Numbered from the stretch's first letter, positions 23,252 through 33,786 are shown. The stretch: 64,000 nt of DNA from an uncultured Flavobacteriales bacterium (GCA_913058295.1 CAJXRD010000003.1:1-64000), one strand, 5' to 3'. Notes: a model not told the origin generated them from the sequence alone. Translations and numbers: made by a program.

Positions 23252-24358
23252 ATGTTATCAAAAAACGAACTACGTTATACGTTGGCTTTACAACGTGTGC
23301 CTAACCTTGGAGATACTACTGCTAAAAAATTACTCCGTCTTGTTGGTTCTGCTGAAGGAATTTATAAAGAAAAAAAATCCAACTTATTAAAGATTGATGG
23401 GGTGGGAGCTTTTAAGTTAAGAGAATTATCTGAAAAGATTCAGCTTGATGATGCAGATGCAGAAGTACAGTTTATAGAAGATAATGAAATTGAATACTGT
23501 TATTTTCAAGATAAATTGTATCCTGAAAAATTAAAACATTGTATCGATGGGCCAATATTATTTTTCCAAAGGGGGAATATAGACCTTCAAAACAGAAAAA
23601 TAATTAGTATTGTTGGCACCCGAAAGGTGACATCTTATGGCAAAATATTTTGTGAAAAATTAATTGAAGAACTCAGTATCCTTAATCCAATTATTGTTTC
23701 GGGATTTGCTTATGGAGTAGATATAATTGCTCATAAGTCAGCCATTTCAAATGGATTACAAACAATAGCTTGTTTGGCTCATGGGTTTAATCAAATTTAT
23801 CCAAAAGCACATAAAAAATATATTCAACAAGTAGAAGAAAATGGAGGGTTTATTACTGAGTTTTGGAGTAGTGATGCTTTTGATAGAAATAATTTTTTAA
23901 AGCGCAACAGAATTATAGCCGGTTTATCTCAAGCAACTATTGTTATAGAATCTGCCACAAAAGGAGGAAGTCTTGTAACGGCAGATATTGCCAATTCATA
24001 TAATAGAGAGGTTTTTGCTGTGCCTGGAAGATCCACAGATTCTCAAAGCCAAGGCTGTAATAATTTAATAAAAACACAACAGGCTCATCTGATTACTAAT
24101 GCTGCAGATTTAATTTATATGTTGGGATGGGAATTAAAAGAATCCCAAGCGAAGCAACAACAAATTCAGTTATTTGTAGAATTAACAGAAGAAGAAAAAG
24201 TTGTTTTTAATTATTTAAAAAAGCAAGATAAAGAAGGCCTAGATATTATAGCAATAGCAAGTAAAATACCAACTTATAAAGTTGCATCCCTATTACTTAG
24301 TTTAGAGTTAAAAGGATTAGTGCGTCCTTTGCCAGGAAAATTATATCAGTTGATTTAA
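23252..24358 (+). CDS. dprA: DNA-processing protein DprA
   Basis: The 368-residue protein has an N-terminal helix-hairpin-like region (about 10-75), the Rossmann-like DprA core with SIVGTRKVTSYG, SGFAYGVDIIAHKSA, KRNRIIAGLSQATIVIES and FAVPGR, and a C-terminal winged helix (about 300-365). DprA loads RecA on incoming single-stranded DNA in transformation. Its stop overlaps the trpS stop by four bases on the other strand. Confidence 0.95.
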   Translation: MLSKNELRYTLALQRVPNLGDTTAKKLLRLVGSAEGIYKEKKSNLLKIDGVGAFKLRELSEKIQLDDADAEVQFIEDNEIEYCYFQDKLYPEKLKHCIDGPILFFQRGNIDLQNRKIISIVGTRKVTSYGKIFCEKLIEELSILNPIIVSGFAYGVDIIAHKSAISNGLQTIACLAHGFNQIYPKAHKKYIQQVEENGGFITEFWSSDAFDRNNFLKRNRIIAGLSQATIVIESATKGGSLVTADIANSYNREVFAVPGRSTDSQSQGCNNLIKTQQAHLITNAADLIYMLGWELKESQAKQQQIQLFVELTEEEKVVFNYLKKQDKEGLDIIAIASKIPTYKVASLLLSLELKGLVRPLPGKLYQLI

Positions 24359-25323
24359 TAACCAACTTTAGTTCTCACTCTAGTTAAAACGTCATTAGCT
24401 ACTTGTTGTGCTTTTTTTGCACCAATTTCTAACGCCTTGTCAATTTCTTCAAGATTTTCCATAAAATAATTATAACGAGTTCGTTGTTCTGCGAATTTTT
24501 CAACAACTAATTCGAATAGTGCTTGTTTAGCATGGCCATAACCATAATTACCTCTTTGATAATTACTTCGCATTATTGTTACTTCTTCATCTGAAGCTAA
24601 TAATTTATAAAGGGCAAAACAATTACAAGTATCTGGGTCTTTAGGTTCTTCAAGAGGAGTACTATCTGTTTTAATCCCCATGATTTGTTTGCGAAGTTTT
24701 TTGTCGGCTAAAAATATATTGATGATATTGTTTTTAGATTTACTCATCTTCCCTCCATCTGTTCCAGGAACTAACATGGTGTCTTTTTGAATATCCCCTT
24801 CAGGTAATACAAAAGTTTCTCCCATTTTTGAATGAAAACGAGAAGCTACATCTCGAGTCATTTCTATATGTTGTAATTGGTCTTTCCCAACGGGTACAAT
24901 TTCAGCATCATATAATAAAATATCTGCTGCCATAAGCATTGGATAAAAGAATAATCCAGAATTTACATCTTCTAATCGATCAGCCTTATCTTTAAAAGAA
25001 TGCGCTAATGTTAATCGTTGGTAGGGAAAAAAGCAACTTAGATACCAGGAAAGTTCTGTTACCTGTGGCACATTACTTTGACGATAAAAAACGGTCTTGT
25101 CCACATCAAGCCCAAAAGCAAGCCAAGCAGCAGCTGTACTGTAGGTGTTATCTCTTAATGTAGTAGCATCTTTAATCTGAGTTAAAGAATGCATATCTGC
25201 AATAAACAAAAAGGATTCGTTTTTTGGATTATTAGCCATAGCAATAGCTGGAATAATTGCTCCTAAAATATTTCCTAAATGTGGTGTGCCTGTACTTTGT
25301 ATTCCAGTAAGTATTCTTGACAT
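24355..25323 (-). CDS. trpS: tryptophan--tRNA ligase
   Basis: The 322-residue protein has the class I aminoacyl-tRNA synthetase signatures: HLGN (15-18) as the HIGH motif and KMSKS in the GGKMSKSKNNI segment. The TrpRS hallmarks GIQSTGTPHLGN and DQLQHIEMTRDVA are present. The length is usual. It charges tRNA-Trp. The start ATG at 25323 follows the expected MSRILTG. Confidence 0.96.
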   Translation of the reverse strand: MSRILTGIQSTGTPHLGNILGAIIPAIAMANNPKNESFLFIADMHSLTQIKDATTLRDNTYSTAAAWLAFGLDVDKTVFYRQSNVPQVTELSWYLSCFFPYQRLTLAHSFKDKADRLEDVNSGLFFYPMLMAADILLYDAEIVPVGKDQLQHIEMTRDVASRFHSKMGETFVLPEGDIQKDTMLVPGTDGGKMSKSKNNIINIFLADKKLRKQIMGIKTDSTPLEEPKDPDTCNCFALYKLLASDEEVTIMRSNYQRGNYGYGHAKQALFELVVEKFAEQRTRYNYFMENLEEIDKALEIGAKKAQQVANDVLTRVRTKVGY

Positions 25324-25398
25324 AGTCGTTTTTTAATTTTCACAAAGGTAATTTATTTAGTCAATTGGTAAAGTTCAATTTCCTATTTTTGGCTAACT

Positions 25399-26139
25399 AT
25401 GAAATTAATTAAAAATATAGCAATTCTGTTTTACCGTATATGGTTTTACTTTTTAATGTTTATATATATTTTATTTTTCTTCCCAGTATTGTTTATTAGT
25501 ATAATTAGAGAAGAATGGTATCCTCTATTTTTTAAAATGGCTCGGGGCTGGGCAATTTTTATACTTTTTGGAATGGGTTTTAGGCCTGTTATTAAACGTG
25601 AAGTAGCTTTTATAAAAGGGCAAAGCTATATGTTCGTGGCTAACCATACTTCCATGACAGATATCATGCTAATGCTTTATGTTTCAAAAAACCCCTTTGT
25701 TTTTGTAGGTAAAAAGGAACTAGGGAAAATTCCATTATTTGGATTCTTCTATAAGCGTACTTGTATTTTGGTGGATAGGAAAAACTCAAAAAGCAGAGTA
25801 GATGCTATTAATAGTGCACAGCGAAAATTAAATATGGGTTATAGTGTCTGTATTTTTCCTGAGGGGGGAGTACCAGATGATGAGAGTATAGTATTAGATG
25901 AATTTAAAGATGGAGCATTTCGGTTAGCGATTAAACATCAAATACCAATTGCGCCGATGACTTTTTTAGACAATAAAAAACGTTTTTCGTATACTTTTTT
26001 CAGTGGAGGACCTGGTAAAATGCGAGTTAAAGTTCATGCGTTAATACCAACCACTAAATACACAATGGATTCAAAAAAAGAATTGAATAATATAACTCAT
26101 GAAATTATACTTTCTCAATTAAACTCTAATTGTTTGTAA
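25399..26139 (+). CDS. plsC: 1-acyl-sn-glycerol-3-phosphate acyltransferase
   Basis: The 246-residue protein has two N-terminal membrane helices (about 5-35 and 50-62), the catalytic NHTSMTD (His83, Asp88) and the substrate-binding FPEGG (153-157). It makes phosphatidic acid at the inner membrane. It stands alone on the plus strand between trpS and a convergent outer-membrane protein gene. Other lipid acyltransferases share these motifs, so the exact acceptor is inferred. Confidence 0.88.
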   Translation: MKLIKNIAILFYRIWFYFLMFIYILFFFPVLFISIIREEWYPLFFKMARGWAIFILFGMGFRPVIKREVAFIKGQSYMFVANHTSMTDIMLMLYVSKNPFVFVGKKELGKIPLFGFFYKRTCILVDRKNSKSRVDAINSAQRKLNMGYSVCIFPEGGVPDDESIVLDEFKDGAFRLAIKHQIPIAPMTFLDNKKRFSYTFFSGGPGKMRVKVHALIPTTKYTMDSKKELNNITHEIILSQLNSNCL

Positions 26140-26152
26140 ATTGATACCACAA

Positions 26153-26183
26153 AAAAACCATTCTATGGCGAAGAATGGTTTTT
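26153..26183. terminator. bidirectional terminator between plsC and the beta-barrel protein
   Basis: A 12-bp perfect stem (26153-26164 with 26172-26183) with a 7-base loop lies between two converging genes; A run on the left and T run on the right make it work both ways. Confidence 0.85.
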
Positions 26184-26222
26184 ATAGGGTTTGTTAACCA
26201 AACCTAACAAACATAACCTAAA

Positions 26223-27776
26223 CTAAAACTTGAAACTCAATCCAGTATAAATTCCTATATAATAGGGTTTAAAGGCTACAGATGATTCTGTATAAGGGTT
26301 GAGCTGGTACTTGAACATAGGTTCAACATTAAACATTAACTTTTTTGAAAAACTATAATTCAAGCCTAATCCGATGTTTGTTGTGAAACTCAGAGTTGAT
26401 AAATTATTTGCTTCCCCTAGATTTTCATTGAAATCTCCAGCTTCTACAAATATTTCGTTTTCACCTAAAAACAAGGTGCTAAAGCCACCAATTAAGTTGA
26501 CTCCAAATTTATTATTTAATACAGCATATTTAAGTTCTAAAGGAACTTCGTAATAACTTATTTTTTGATTTAAAGAAGGTTCTCCAGAAGTAGATTTAGG
26601 AGTAACTGTTCCAAATTCTCCTTCCTGATTTTGACTAGCCAAATAACCTTTGTCAACAGCAATAATTACATTTTCTTTTTTGCTATAATTCACACTCTTT
26701 AATGCAACTGCAACAGGGCCGTTTCCTAATTCAATTCCTGTTATAGAATAACTTAAATTCACATTACTAAGTCCAGAACGCACACTTAAACGATTGTTTA
26801 AATGATAACCTACATTTACTCCGTATGCCATATTAACATCTCCGCTTTTAGAATTATCTGAAAAGGATGGGTCAATGGAAGAGCCATCACTTATAGAGTT
26901 ATAATAAACTGGCGCTACATTAGGAGTTACATCCCAACGATTATCTGGGCTGTTATCAACAATTGCAATAGCTTCCTCATCATTTGTGCCCTCTATTTCA
27001 TCAAAAATAGAACGTTTGTTTGTTTCTTCTGAAGCAGCAACTTCTGTTTCTTTTTTATCTGTTTCTGTTGAAATTATTTCTGTATCTGCTTTTTTATTAT
27101 CGTTGATGTCATTTTCTACCACCGCTTCTTTGTCACTAATAACAGGAATAACCTTTTCCTTATTAATTAAAGATTCTTCATCAGATTTTTTAGTATTACT
27201 TGATGAATTAGAAGTGTTTTTTAGATCTCCTTGCACTGCAACAGCAGTATTTACTTTAGAAGTATTGCTTGTTGAATCTTTTGTAATATTTTCTGTATTA
27301 TTTTCATTAATCTTCTTCTTAGTGTCATTTTCAAAAGCGATTTCAGTTTCTGAATTTATTGTGTTTTCCTGAACTTTTTCTTTATGTGAATCTCTTTTTA
27401 TTTCATTCTCATTAGAAGTATTATTAAAGGTATCATTTATGGAATTATGATCTTCAGAAACTACTTCAGTTTCTTTAATGTTACTTTCTTTAATAATAGG
27501 GCTGTTTTGAGAATCCTGAGAATTTATTTCTGTATTTTCTTCGGTAATTGATGGCATAGTGTTAGAAGGTCCAAAAACAGAATTTCCTAGGGTAAGCATT
27601 AAAGCTAATATTGCAGCAACACCTCCTAGCTTAAACCAAAGAGGAATTACTTTTCTGTCTTTTTTCTCCTCTTTCAGTTTTGCTTGGATTTGATCCCAAA
27701 CTTGAGGAGAAGGAGTAGCTTCAAAACTTTCGAAACGTTCCTTAAAAAGCTGATCTATGTGCTTTTTTTCTTTCAT
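26223..27776 (-). CDS. anchored outer-membrane beta-barrel protein next to an ECF sigma factor
   Basis: The 517-residue protein has a cytoplasmic-looking N-terminus (KKHIDQLFKERFESFEATPSPQVWDQIQAKL), one membrane helix (about 47-66), a long low-complexity linker rich in Asn, Ser, Thr, Glu and Lys (about 70-270), and a C-terminal PorT-like beta-barrel (about 310-517, ending with YYIGIYTGLSFKF). The N-terminal part resembles the region that binds sigma factors in similar flavobacterial proteins. It is 41 bases downstream of an ECF sigma gene, so it may act as its anti-sigma factor or target. How one protein could span both membranes is unresolved. Confidence 0.75.
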   Translation of the reverse strand: MKEKKHIDQLFKERFESFEATPSPQVWDQIQAKLKEEKKDRKVIPLWFKLGGVAAILALMLTLGNSVFGPSNTMPSITEENTEINSQDSQNSPIIKESNIKETEVVSEDHNSINDTFNNTSNENEIKRDSHKEKVQENTINSETEIAFENDTKKKINENNTENITKDSTSNTSKVNTAVAVQGDLKNTSNSSSNTKKSDEESLINKEKVIPVISDKEAVVENDINDNKKADTEIISTETDKKETEVAASEETNKRSIFDEIEGTNDEEAIAIVDNSPDNRWDVTPNVAPVYYNSISDGSSIDPSFSDNSKSGDVNMAYGVNVGYHLNNRLSVRSGLSNVNLSYSITGIELGNGPVAVALKSVNYSKKENVIIAVDKGYLASQNQEGEFGTVTPKSTSGEPSLNQKISYYEVPLELKYAVLNNKFGVNLIGGFSTLFLGENEIFVEAGDFNENLGEANNLSTLSFTTNIGLGLNYSFSKKLMFNVEPMFKYQLNPYTESSVAFKPYYIGIYTGLSFKF

Positions 27777-27817
27777 AATTACCCACGAACAGTAGGGGAT
27801 ATTTAATTTATATTTAA

Positions 27818-28357
27818 TTATCGTAAATCATTTTCACGATTGTAATTTTCAATCTTTGTTTGCAATATTTTTCGAGCTCTTGCGAGGTTCGATTTTGAAG
27901 TTCCAACAGAAATCTCCATTTCTTCTGAAATCTCTTTATGAGGACACCCATCTAAAACATACATGGTAAAAACCAATCGATAACGATCCGGCAATTCCTG
28001 AACTATTTTTAACAAATAATCCAATGGAACATTAGTTTCCTCAACTTCTATTTCAACTTCTTCTTCAATCTGTTCTTCATTAGACAGATTATAGACACGT
28101 TGCTTACGGTATTTTTGAAGAACGGTATTAACGGCAATTCGTTTCATCCATCCTTCAAAAGAACCTTTTCCTTTAAATTGCTCTATACTTTTCAAAATTG
28201 TTATAAAAGCATCTTGCAAATTATCTTCGGCTTCATGATAATTCCTAGAATATTTTAAGCAAACAGAAAATAATATACCCGAAAATTTCTTGTATAACTC
28301 TTCTTGTGCTTTTAAATCATTCTTCTTACAATTTAATATGAGCTCTTCTAATGTCAA
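27818..28357 (-). CDS. ECF-type RNA polymerase sigma factor
   Basis: The 179-residue protein has sigma region 2 (about 20-85, YSRNYHEAEDNLQDAFITILKSIEQFKGKGSFEGWMKRIAVN) and region 4 (about 120-170, with HKEISEEMEISVGTSKSNLARAR). It directs RNA polymerase to a small set of promoters. It is cotranscribed with the downstream beta-barrel protein, which may control it. The linker between the regions is acidic (EEQIEEEVEIEVEE). Confidence 0.93.
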   Translation of the reverse strand: MTLEELILNCKKNDLKAQEELYKKFSGILFSVCLKYSRNYHEAEDNLQDAFITILKSIEQFKGKGSFEGWMKRIAVNTVLQKYRKQRVYNLSNEEQIEEEVEIEVEETNVPLDYLLKIVQELPDRYRLVFTMYVLDGCPHKEISEEMEISVGTSKSNLARARKILQTKIENYNRENDLR

Positions 28358-28486
28358 ACGCAGTACCGTAAACTATTATTATTTTGTTGAAATGACTTAC
28401 AATAAAGTAATTAGCAACAACAACATTTAAGGTTTCTACTTTAATTAGATACCAAAAATGTAAATGAGTTGCGTTGGAAGAATAAA

Positions 28487-29494
28487 TTATTGATTAAGTG
28501 CCGCTATTGCTTCTTTAATTTTTAATTCTAACTCCTCCATTAATTCAGGATTGTCTAATAGCAGAGATTTTACAGCTTCTCTACCTTGTCCTAATTTAGT
28601 GTCGTCATAACTAAACCAAGACCCACTTTTTTTAATTATTTCAAAGTCTACTCCTAAATCTATGATTTCTCCTACTTTAGAAATCCCTTTTCCATATACA
28701 ATATCAAATTCTACCATTTTAAAAGGTGGGGCAACTTTATTTTTCACCACTTTCACTCTTGTTTTATTTCCTAAAACTTCTCCAGTAGTATTTTTAATTT
28801 GTGTAGATCTTCTTATGTCTAAACGAACAGAACAATAAAACTTTAAGGCGTTACCACCAGTTGTAGTTTCTGGGTTTCCAAACATTACTCCAATTTTTTC
28901 ACGTAATTGATTAATGAAAATAACGGTACATTTTGTTTTACTTATCGATCCAGTAAGTTTACGTAATGCTTGAGACATTAAACGTGCGTGAAGACCCATT
29001 TTAGAATCTCCCATTTCCCCTTCAATTTCGCTTTTTGGAGTTAATGCGGCAACAGAATCTATTACAATAATATCTATTGCTCCACTTCGTATAAGATTGT
29101 CTGTAATTTCTAAAGCTTGTTCGCCATTATCGGGTTGAGATATTATAAGGTTTTCAATATCCACACCTAAATTCTCAGCGTAATACCTATCAAAAGCATG
29201 TTCCGCATCTATAAAAGCAGCAATGCCACCATTTTTTTGAGCTTCCGCAATGGCATGCAAAGTAAGTGTAGTTTTACCTGAAGATTCTGGTCCATAAATT
29301 TCAATAACTCTCCCTCTTGGATATCCACCAACTCCTAAAGCAACATCAAGACCTAATGAACCAGTTGGAATAACTTCTATTTCTTCAATAGCAGCATCGC
29401 CCATTTTCATTACTGTTCCTTTTCCGTAAGTTTTATCTAATTTATCTAAAGTCAGCTTTAAAGCCTTTAATTTTGCATCTTTTTCGTTACTCAT
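28487..29494 (-). CDS. recA: recombinase RecA
   Basis: The 335-residue protein has the RecA Walker A GPESSGKT (68-75), the Walker B region [12 protein letters not shown] and the DNA-binding loops ([22 protein letters not shown]). It forms filaments on single-stranded DNA for recombination and SOS. Length and order are standard for Bacteroidota. It is transcribed divergently from the PSP1-domain gene, with a 202-base gap. Confidence 0.98.
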   Translation of the reverse strand: MSNEKDAKLKALKLTLDKLDKTYGKGTVMKMGDAAIEEIEVIPTGSLGLDVALGVGGYPRGRVIEIYGPESSGKTTLTLHAIAEAQKNGGIAAFIDAEHAFDRYYAENLGVDIENLIISQPDNGEQALEITDNLIRSGAIDIIVIDSVAALTPKSEIEGEMGDSKMGLHARLMSQALRKLTGSISKTKCTVIFINQLREKIGVMFGNPETTTGGNALKFYCSVRLDIRRSTQIKNTTGEVLGNKTRVKVVKNKVAPPFKMVEFDIVYGKGISKVGEIIDLGVDFEIIKKSGSWFSYDDTKLGQGREAVKSLLLDNPELMEELELKIKEAIAALNQ

Positions 29495-29696
29495 GAGTTC
29501 AATCTTTTTTAAGAAATGTTAGTAGGCTAAGGTACTATTTCTTTGCGTGCACAACAAAAGGAAAAGAAGAAAAACTGAAATTCTAGATATGGTATATTTA
29601 TAATTAATATCTTTACTCCGTGTATAGAATCTGAAAAGGTTTTAACTTAAGTTTAATCTACGTCTCTTATTCAAAAAGAGCATTATATATAATATT

Positions 29697-30917
29697 ATGG
29701 GCTGTACAAGTTGTAGTTCAGGTGTCGGAGGACAACCAAAAGGTTGTAAAAACAATGGAACCTGTGGTTCCGATGGTTGTAATAAATTAACAGTTTTCGA
29801 CTGGCTTTCAAACATGGCTCTTCCTGGGGACCAAAAACCTTTTGATGGTGTTGAAGTTCGTTTTAAAAACGGAAGAAAACATTTCTATAAAAATTCTGAG
29901 AACCTTTCTCTTTCTATGGGTGACATAGTTGCTACAGAAGCAATGTCTGGACATGACATAGGAATTGTTACACTTACTGGAGAGTTAGTAAGAGTTCAAA
30001 TGAAAAAAAAGAAAGAAGATTCTGATTTAGAGGAACTTCCAAAAATTTATAGAAAAGCATCTCAAAAGGATATAGACATATGGCAGAATGTAAGATCTAA
30101 AGAAGCTGAAATTCAAAAAAGATCTCGCGAAATCGCGATTCATTTAGGATTAAAAATGAAGATTTCTGATATTGAATATCAAGGTGATGGATCTAAAACT
30201 ACCTTTTATTATACAGCAGATGAGCGAGTAGATTTTAGACAACTTATTAGAGACTTTGCTAGCGCTTTTAGTACGCGTGTAGAAATGAAACAAGTTGGAC
30301 TTAGACAAGAAGCTGCAAGATTAGGAGGAATTGGTTCTTGTGGAAGAGAATTATGTTGCTCTACTTGGCTAACAGATTTCAGATCGGTTAAAACCTCTGC
30401 AGCACGTTATCAGCAATTGTCCTTAAACCCTCAAAAATTAGCAGGGCAATGCGGGAAGTTAAAATGTTGCCTTAATTATGAATTAGACACTTATTTAGAT
30501 GCTTTAAAAGAATTTCCTAAAAATGACATCAAATTAATTACCAAAAAAGGAATTGCTGTTTATCAAAAAATGGATATTTTTAAAGGAATGCTTTGGTATA
30601 CCTATGAGAATCAAGGAATGAATTGGCATAAAATTCCGGTGGATAAAATAAACGAAATTATAGCGATAAATAAAAAAGGGGAGAAAGTTTCAAGTCTTGA
30701 AGAATATGTTGAAGAAGAACAAATTTCTGAAAATAAAATTTTTAATAATGTAGTTGGACAGGATAGTCTTACTAGGTTTGATCAACCCAAACGTAAAAAT
30801 AATAAGAGACGAAATAAAAGTAATAACCGTAACTCAAATCAAAAGCAAAACCGGAACCAAAAGCCGAACCAAAAGCCGAATCAAAAACAAAACAGACCCC
30901 AAAAAAAGAATGTATAA
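29697..30917 (+). CDS. PSP1-domain (YaaT/RicT-like) protein
   Basis: The 406-residue protein starts with a cysteine-rich segment (MGCTSCSSG, CKNNGTCGSDGC). The PSP1 domain follows (about 80-270) with SCGRELCCSTW and CGKLKCCLNYE, where the cysteines would bind an Fe-S cluster as in RicT. The C-terminus (about 360-406) is a very basic Asn/Lys/Gln-rich tail of repeated NQKPNQK units, likely disordered and RNA-binding. RicT homologues take part in RNA processing and signalling in Bacillus; the role here is not known. It overlaps the gldH start by eight bases. Confidence 0.88.
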   Translation: MGCTSCSSGVGGQPKGCKNNGTCGSDGCNKLTVFDWLSNMALPGDQKPFDGVEVRFKNGRKHFYKNSENLSLSMGDIVATEAMSGHDIGIVTLTGELVRVQMKKKKEDSDLEELPKIYRKASQKDIDIWQNVRSKEAEIQKRSREIAIHLGLKMKISDIEYQGDGSKTTFYYTADERVDFRQLIRDFASAFSTRVEMKQVGLRQEAARLGGIGSCGRELCCSTWLTDFRSVKTSAARYQQLSLNPQKLAGQCGKLKCCLNYELDTYLDALKEFPKNDIKLITKKGIAVYQKMDIFKGMLWYTYENQGMNWHKIPVDKINEIIAINKKGEKVSSLEEYVEEEQISENKIFNNVVGQDSLTRFDQPKRKNNKRRNKSNNRNSNQKQNRNQKPNQKPNQKQNRPQKKNV

Positions 30918-31395
30918 AATAATTGCAACATTTTTTGTAATAGTATTATTTATTTCTTGTGATTCTAATACTGTTTTTAGTGAGAGCAGGTCTTTATCTA
31001 GTGTTTGGAATAAAAACGAAACCATTAACTTTTCTATACCACAATTGGATAGTTTAAAAAAGTATAATGTATTTGTAAATATTCGAAATACAAATGACTA
31101 TCATTTTAATAATATTTTTTTAATCGTATCTATGGATTTCCCCCATGGAAAGACAATTACAGATACTTTAGAGTATAAAATGGCAAACCCAGATGGCACA
31201 TGGTTGGGCTCTGGTATTGGGAATGTGAAAGAAAACAAACTCTGGTATAAGGAAAAGGTTTCTTTTTTAGAAAACGGAAATTATAAGCTTAGGATTAATC
31301 ATGCAGTACGCAATAACGGTAATGTGGAAGGCGTTACAAATCTTGAAGGAATTACAGATATTGGATATAGCATAGAAGAAATACTTCAAGAGTAG
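30910..31395 (+). CDS. gldH: gliding motility lipoprotein GldH
   Basis: The 161-residue protein starts at ATG 30910, giving MYKIIATFFVIVLFISC: a lipoprotein signal peptide with lipobox cysteine 17. The sequence then matches GldH: VFSESRSLSSVWNKNETINFSIPQLDS, DFPHGKTITDTLEYKMANPDGTWLG and WYKEKVSFLENGNYKLRI. GldH is needed for gliding and chitin use in flavobacteria. Longer readings from upstream codons overlap the PSP1 gene and would destroy the signal peptide. The bifunctional penicillin-binding protein gene starts four bases after its stop. Confidence 0.92.
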   Translation: MYKIIATFFVIVLFISCDSNTVFSESRSLSSVWNKNETINFSIPQLDSLKKYNVFVNIRNTNDYHFNNIFLIVSMDFPHGKTITDTLEYKMANPDGTWLGSGIGNVKENKLWYKEKVSFLENGNYKLRINHAVRNNGNVEGVTNLEGITDIGYSIEEILQE

Positions 31396-31399
31396 ACTT

Positions 31400-33718
31400 A
31401 TGGCAAAGCAAAAAGCAAAACGAAAAACAAAGAAAAAACCAGCACCAAAGAACAATTTGAAACCACAAATTAAAACGTTTTGGATTTTGTTTTTTTCAGG
31501 AATTGCACTCATATTTTTAGTATTCCTATTTGCATCTTGGGGAGTTTTTGGAGAGTTGCCAGATGAAACTAGTCTTGAGAATCCTGAAAAGAACCTTGCT
31601 ACAGAAATCATTTCTACCGACGGGAAAACATTAGGAAAATTCTATAAAGAGAATCGTACTCCTGTTCAATTTGAAGAATTACCAGAACACTTGATTAATG
31701 CTTTAATTGCTACAGAAGATGTTCGCTTTTTTGACCATTCAGGTATTGATGCTAGAGGTACAGTGAGAGCTTTTGCTTTTTTAGGAAGCCGAGGAGGAGC
31801 AAGTACAATAACACAACAATTAGCCAAATTGTTCTTTACTGAAAACGTTTCCAAAAATAAATTGAGTCGTGGAACTCAAAAAATAAAAGAATGGATTATT
31901 GCTACACGTTTAGAGCGAAGATATACTAAAGAAGAGATTCTAACGATGTACTTTAACGAATATGATTTTTTAAATCAAGCCGTTGGAATTGAGTCTGCTT
32001 CCAATATTTATTTTGATAAAAAGCCTTCAGACCTTAACGTTATTGAATCTGCAATCTTGGTGGGAATGTTTAAGAATTCAGCACTTTATAATCCAATTCG
32101 AAATCCAGTAGGAGTACGGAATAGAAGAAATGTAGTATTGGCTCAAATGGAGAAATACGATTTTATTTCAGAAGAATTAAAGGATTCATTGCAGGCTACA
32201 GAACTTGAAATAAAGTATACACCTCAAGGTCATTTAGAAGGAATGGCGACCTATTTTAGAGAATACACACGTAAGTTTATGCATGATTGGATTAAAGAAA
32301 ATCCGAAAACAGATGGCTCAAAATATAATATTTATAGCGACGGTCTAAAAATTTATACTACGATAGATTATAAAATGCAAGAATATGCAGAAAATGCAGT
32401 AGGTAATCATATGCCACGTCTTCAGGACGAATTTGATAATCAAAACAAAAACAATAAAATAGCTCCATTTAGAGATGTTACCCCAGAAGAAGTCACCAGT
32501 ATATTAAATTCAGCTATGAAACGTAGCGACCGTTGGAGAGAAATGAAAAAGCAGGGGAAAAGTGAAGAAGATATTCGAAAAAGTTTTACTGTAAAGACTC
32601 AAATGCGAATTTTTTCTTGGAAAGGAGACATTGACACTTTAATGACTCCTTTAGATTCAATAAGACACCACAAATCATATTTGCAAGCTTCTCTAATGTC
32701 GATGACACCACAAACTGGAGAAGTAAAAGCATGGGTAGGTGGGATAAACTATAAGCATTATAAGTACGATATGGTTAAAAAGGGAAAACGACAAATTGGC
32801 TCTACCTTTAAGCCTTTTGTTTATGCAACGGTTATTGACCAAATGCATATGTCACCTTGTGACACTTTACCAAACACACAATATACCATTGAAGCCGGGA
32901 AATATGGTTTGTTAGAGCCTTGGACTCCAAGAAATTCTGGCGACAAGTATGGTGGAATGCTAACTTTGAAACAAGCATTAGCACAATCTATAAACACAGT
33001 AACCGCTAGATTAATTGATAGAGTAGGTCCACAACCTGTTATAGATTTAATAGATAAAATGGGAGTAGATACTGAAAATATTCTTCCAGTACCCTCAATT
33101 GCTTTAGGTACTCCTGATGTTTCATTATATGAAATGGTTGGGGCTTATAGTGTTTTTGCTAATGAAGGGGTTTTTATAAAACCTACACTTATTACTAGAA
33201 TTGAAGATAAAAACGGAACCGTATTATTTCAAAATATTCCGGAAGCAAAAGATGTATTAAGTAAGGAAGCTGCTTATGTAGCAATAAGTCTAATGGAAGG
33301 AGTTACTCGATCAGGTTCCGGACAGCGGCTAAGAACCTCATGGGCGGTTAACGCTCCGGTTTATAAAAAAGTTATTACGGGATATCCTTGGGAGTTTAAG
33401 AACCCCATTGCTGGAAAAACAGGTACTACACAAAATCAAAGTGATGGTTGGTTTATGGGAGTTGTTCCTAATTTAGTTACAGGCGTTTGGGTTGGCGGCG
33501 AAGATCGATCTACTCATTTTTCTTCTGTCTCTTATGGACAAGGAGCAACAATGGCGTTACCTATATGGGCTAATTATATGCGAGATTGTTATAATAATGA
33601 AGATCTTCATATTTCAAAAGAGGAATTTAATGCGCCTGAAGACCTTTCTATAGAAACAGATTGCGAAAAATGGAAAGAAGAAAAAGGGAATGAAGAGGAA
33701 ATTCCGAGTGAATTTTAA
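31400..33718 (+). CDS. bifunctional penicillin-binding protein 1 (transglycosylase-transpeptidase)
   Basis: The 772-residue protein has one N-terminal membrane helix (about 23-46), a GT51 transglycosylase domain with Glu106 in TEDVRFFDH and GASTITQQLAK, and a transpeptidase domain with the serine motif STFK (Ser468) and KTGTT (Lys673-Thr677). It polymerises and crosslinks peptidoglycan in the periplasm. It follows gldH with four bases between and is probably cotranscribed, a common flavobacterial arrangement. The C-terminus is acidic and unstructured. Confidence 0.95.
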   Translation: MAKQKAKRKTKKKPAPKNNLKPQIKTFWILFFSGIALIFLVFLFASWGVFGELPDETSLENPEKNLATEIISTDGKTLGKFYKENRTPVQFEELPEHLINALIATEDVRFFDHSGIDARGTVRAFAFLGSRGGASTITQQLAKLFFTENVSKNKLSRGTQKIKEWIIATRLERRYTKEEILTMYFNEYDFLNQAVGIESASNIYFDKKPSDLNVIESAILVGMFKNSALYNPIRNPVGVRNRRNVVLAQMEKYDFISEELKDSLQATELEIKYTPQGHLEGMATYFREYTRKFMHDWIKENPKTDGSKYNIYSDGLKIYTTIDYKMQEYAENAVGNHMPRLQDEFDNQNKNNKIAPFRDVTPEEVTSILNSAMKRSDRWREMKKQGKSEEDIRKSFTVKTQMRIFSWKGDIDTLMTPLDSIRHHKSYLQASLMSMTPQTGEVKAWVGGINYKHYKYDMVKKGKRQIGSTFKPFVYATVIDQMHMSPCDTLPNTQYTIEAGKYGLLEPWTPRNSGDKYGGMLTLKQALAQSINTVTARLIDRVGPQPVIDLIDKMGVDTENILPVPSIALGTPDVSLYEMVGAYSVFANEGVFIKPTLITRIEDKNGTVLFQNIPEAKDVLSKEAAYVAISLMEGVTRSGSGQRLRTSWAVNAPVYKKVITGYPWEFKNPIAGKTGTTQNQSDGWFMGVVPNLVTGVWVGGEDRSTHFSSVSYGQGATMALPIWANYMRDCYNNEDLHISKEEFNAPEDLSIETDCEKWKEEKGNEEEIPSEF

Positions 33719-33786
33719 TAAACTTTCTATTGCCTTCTGAAGTTATTATGCTTCATTTTCAGTATTTTTAATAAAAATTAGAACAA

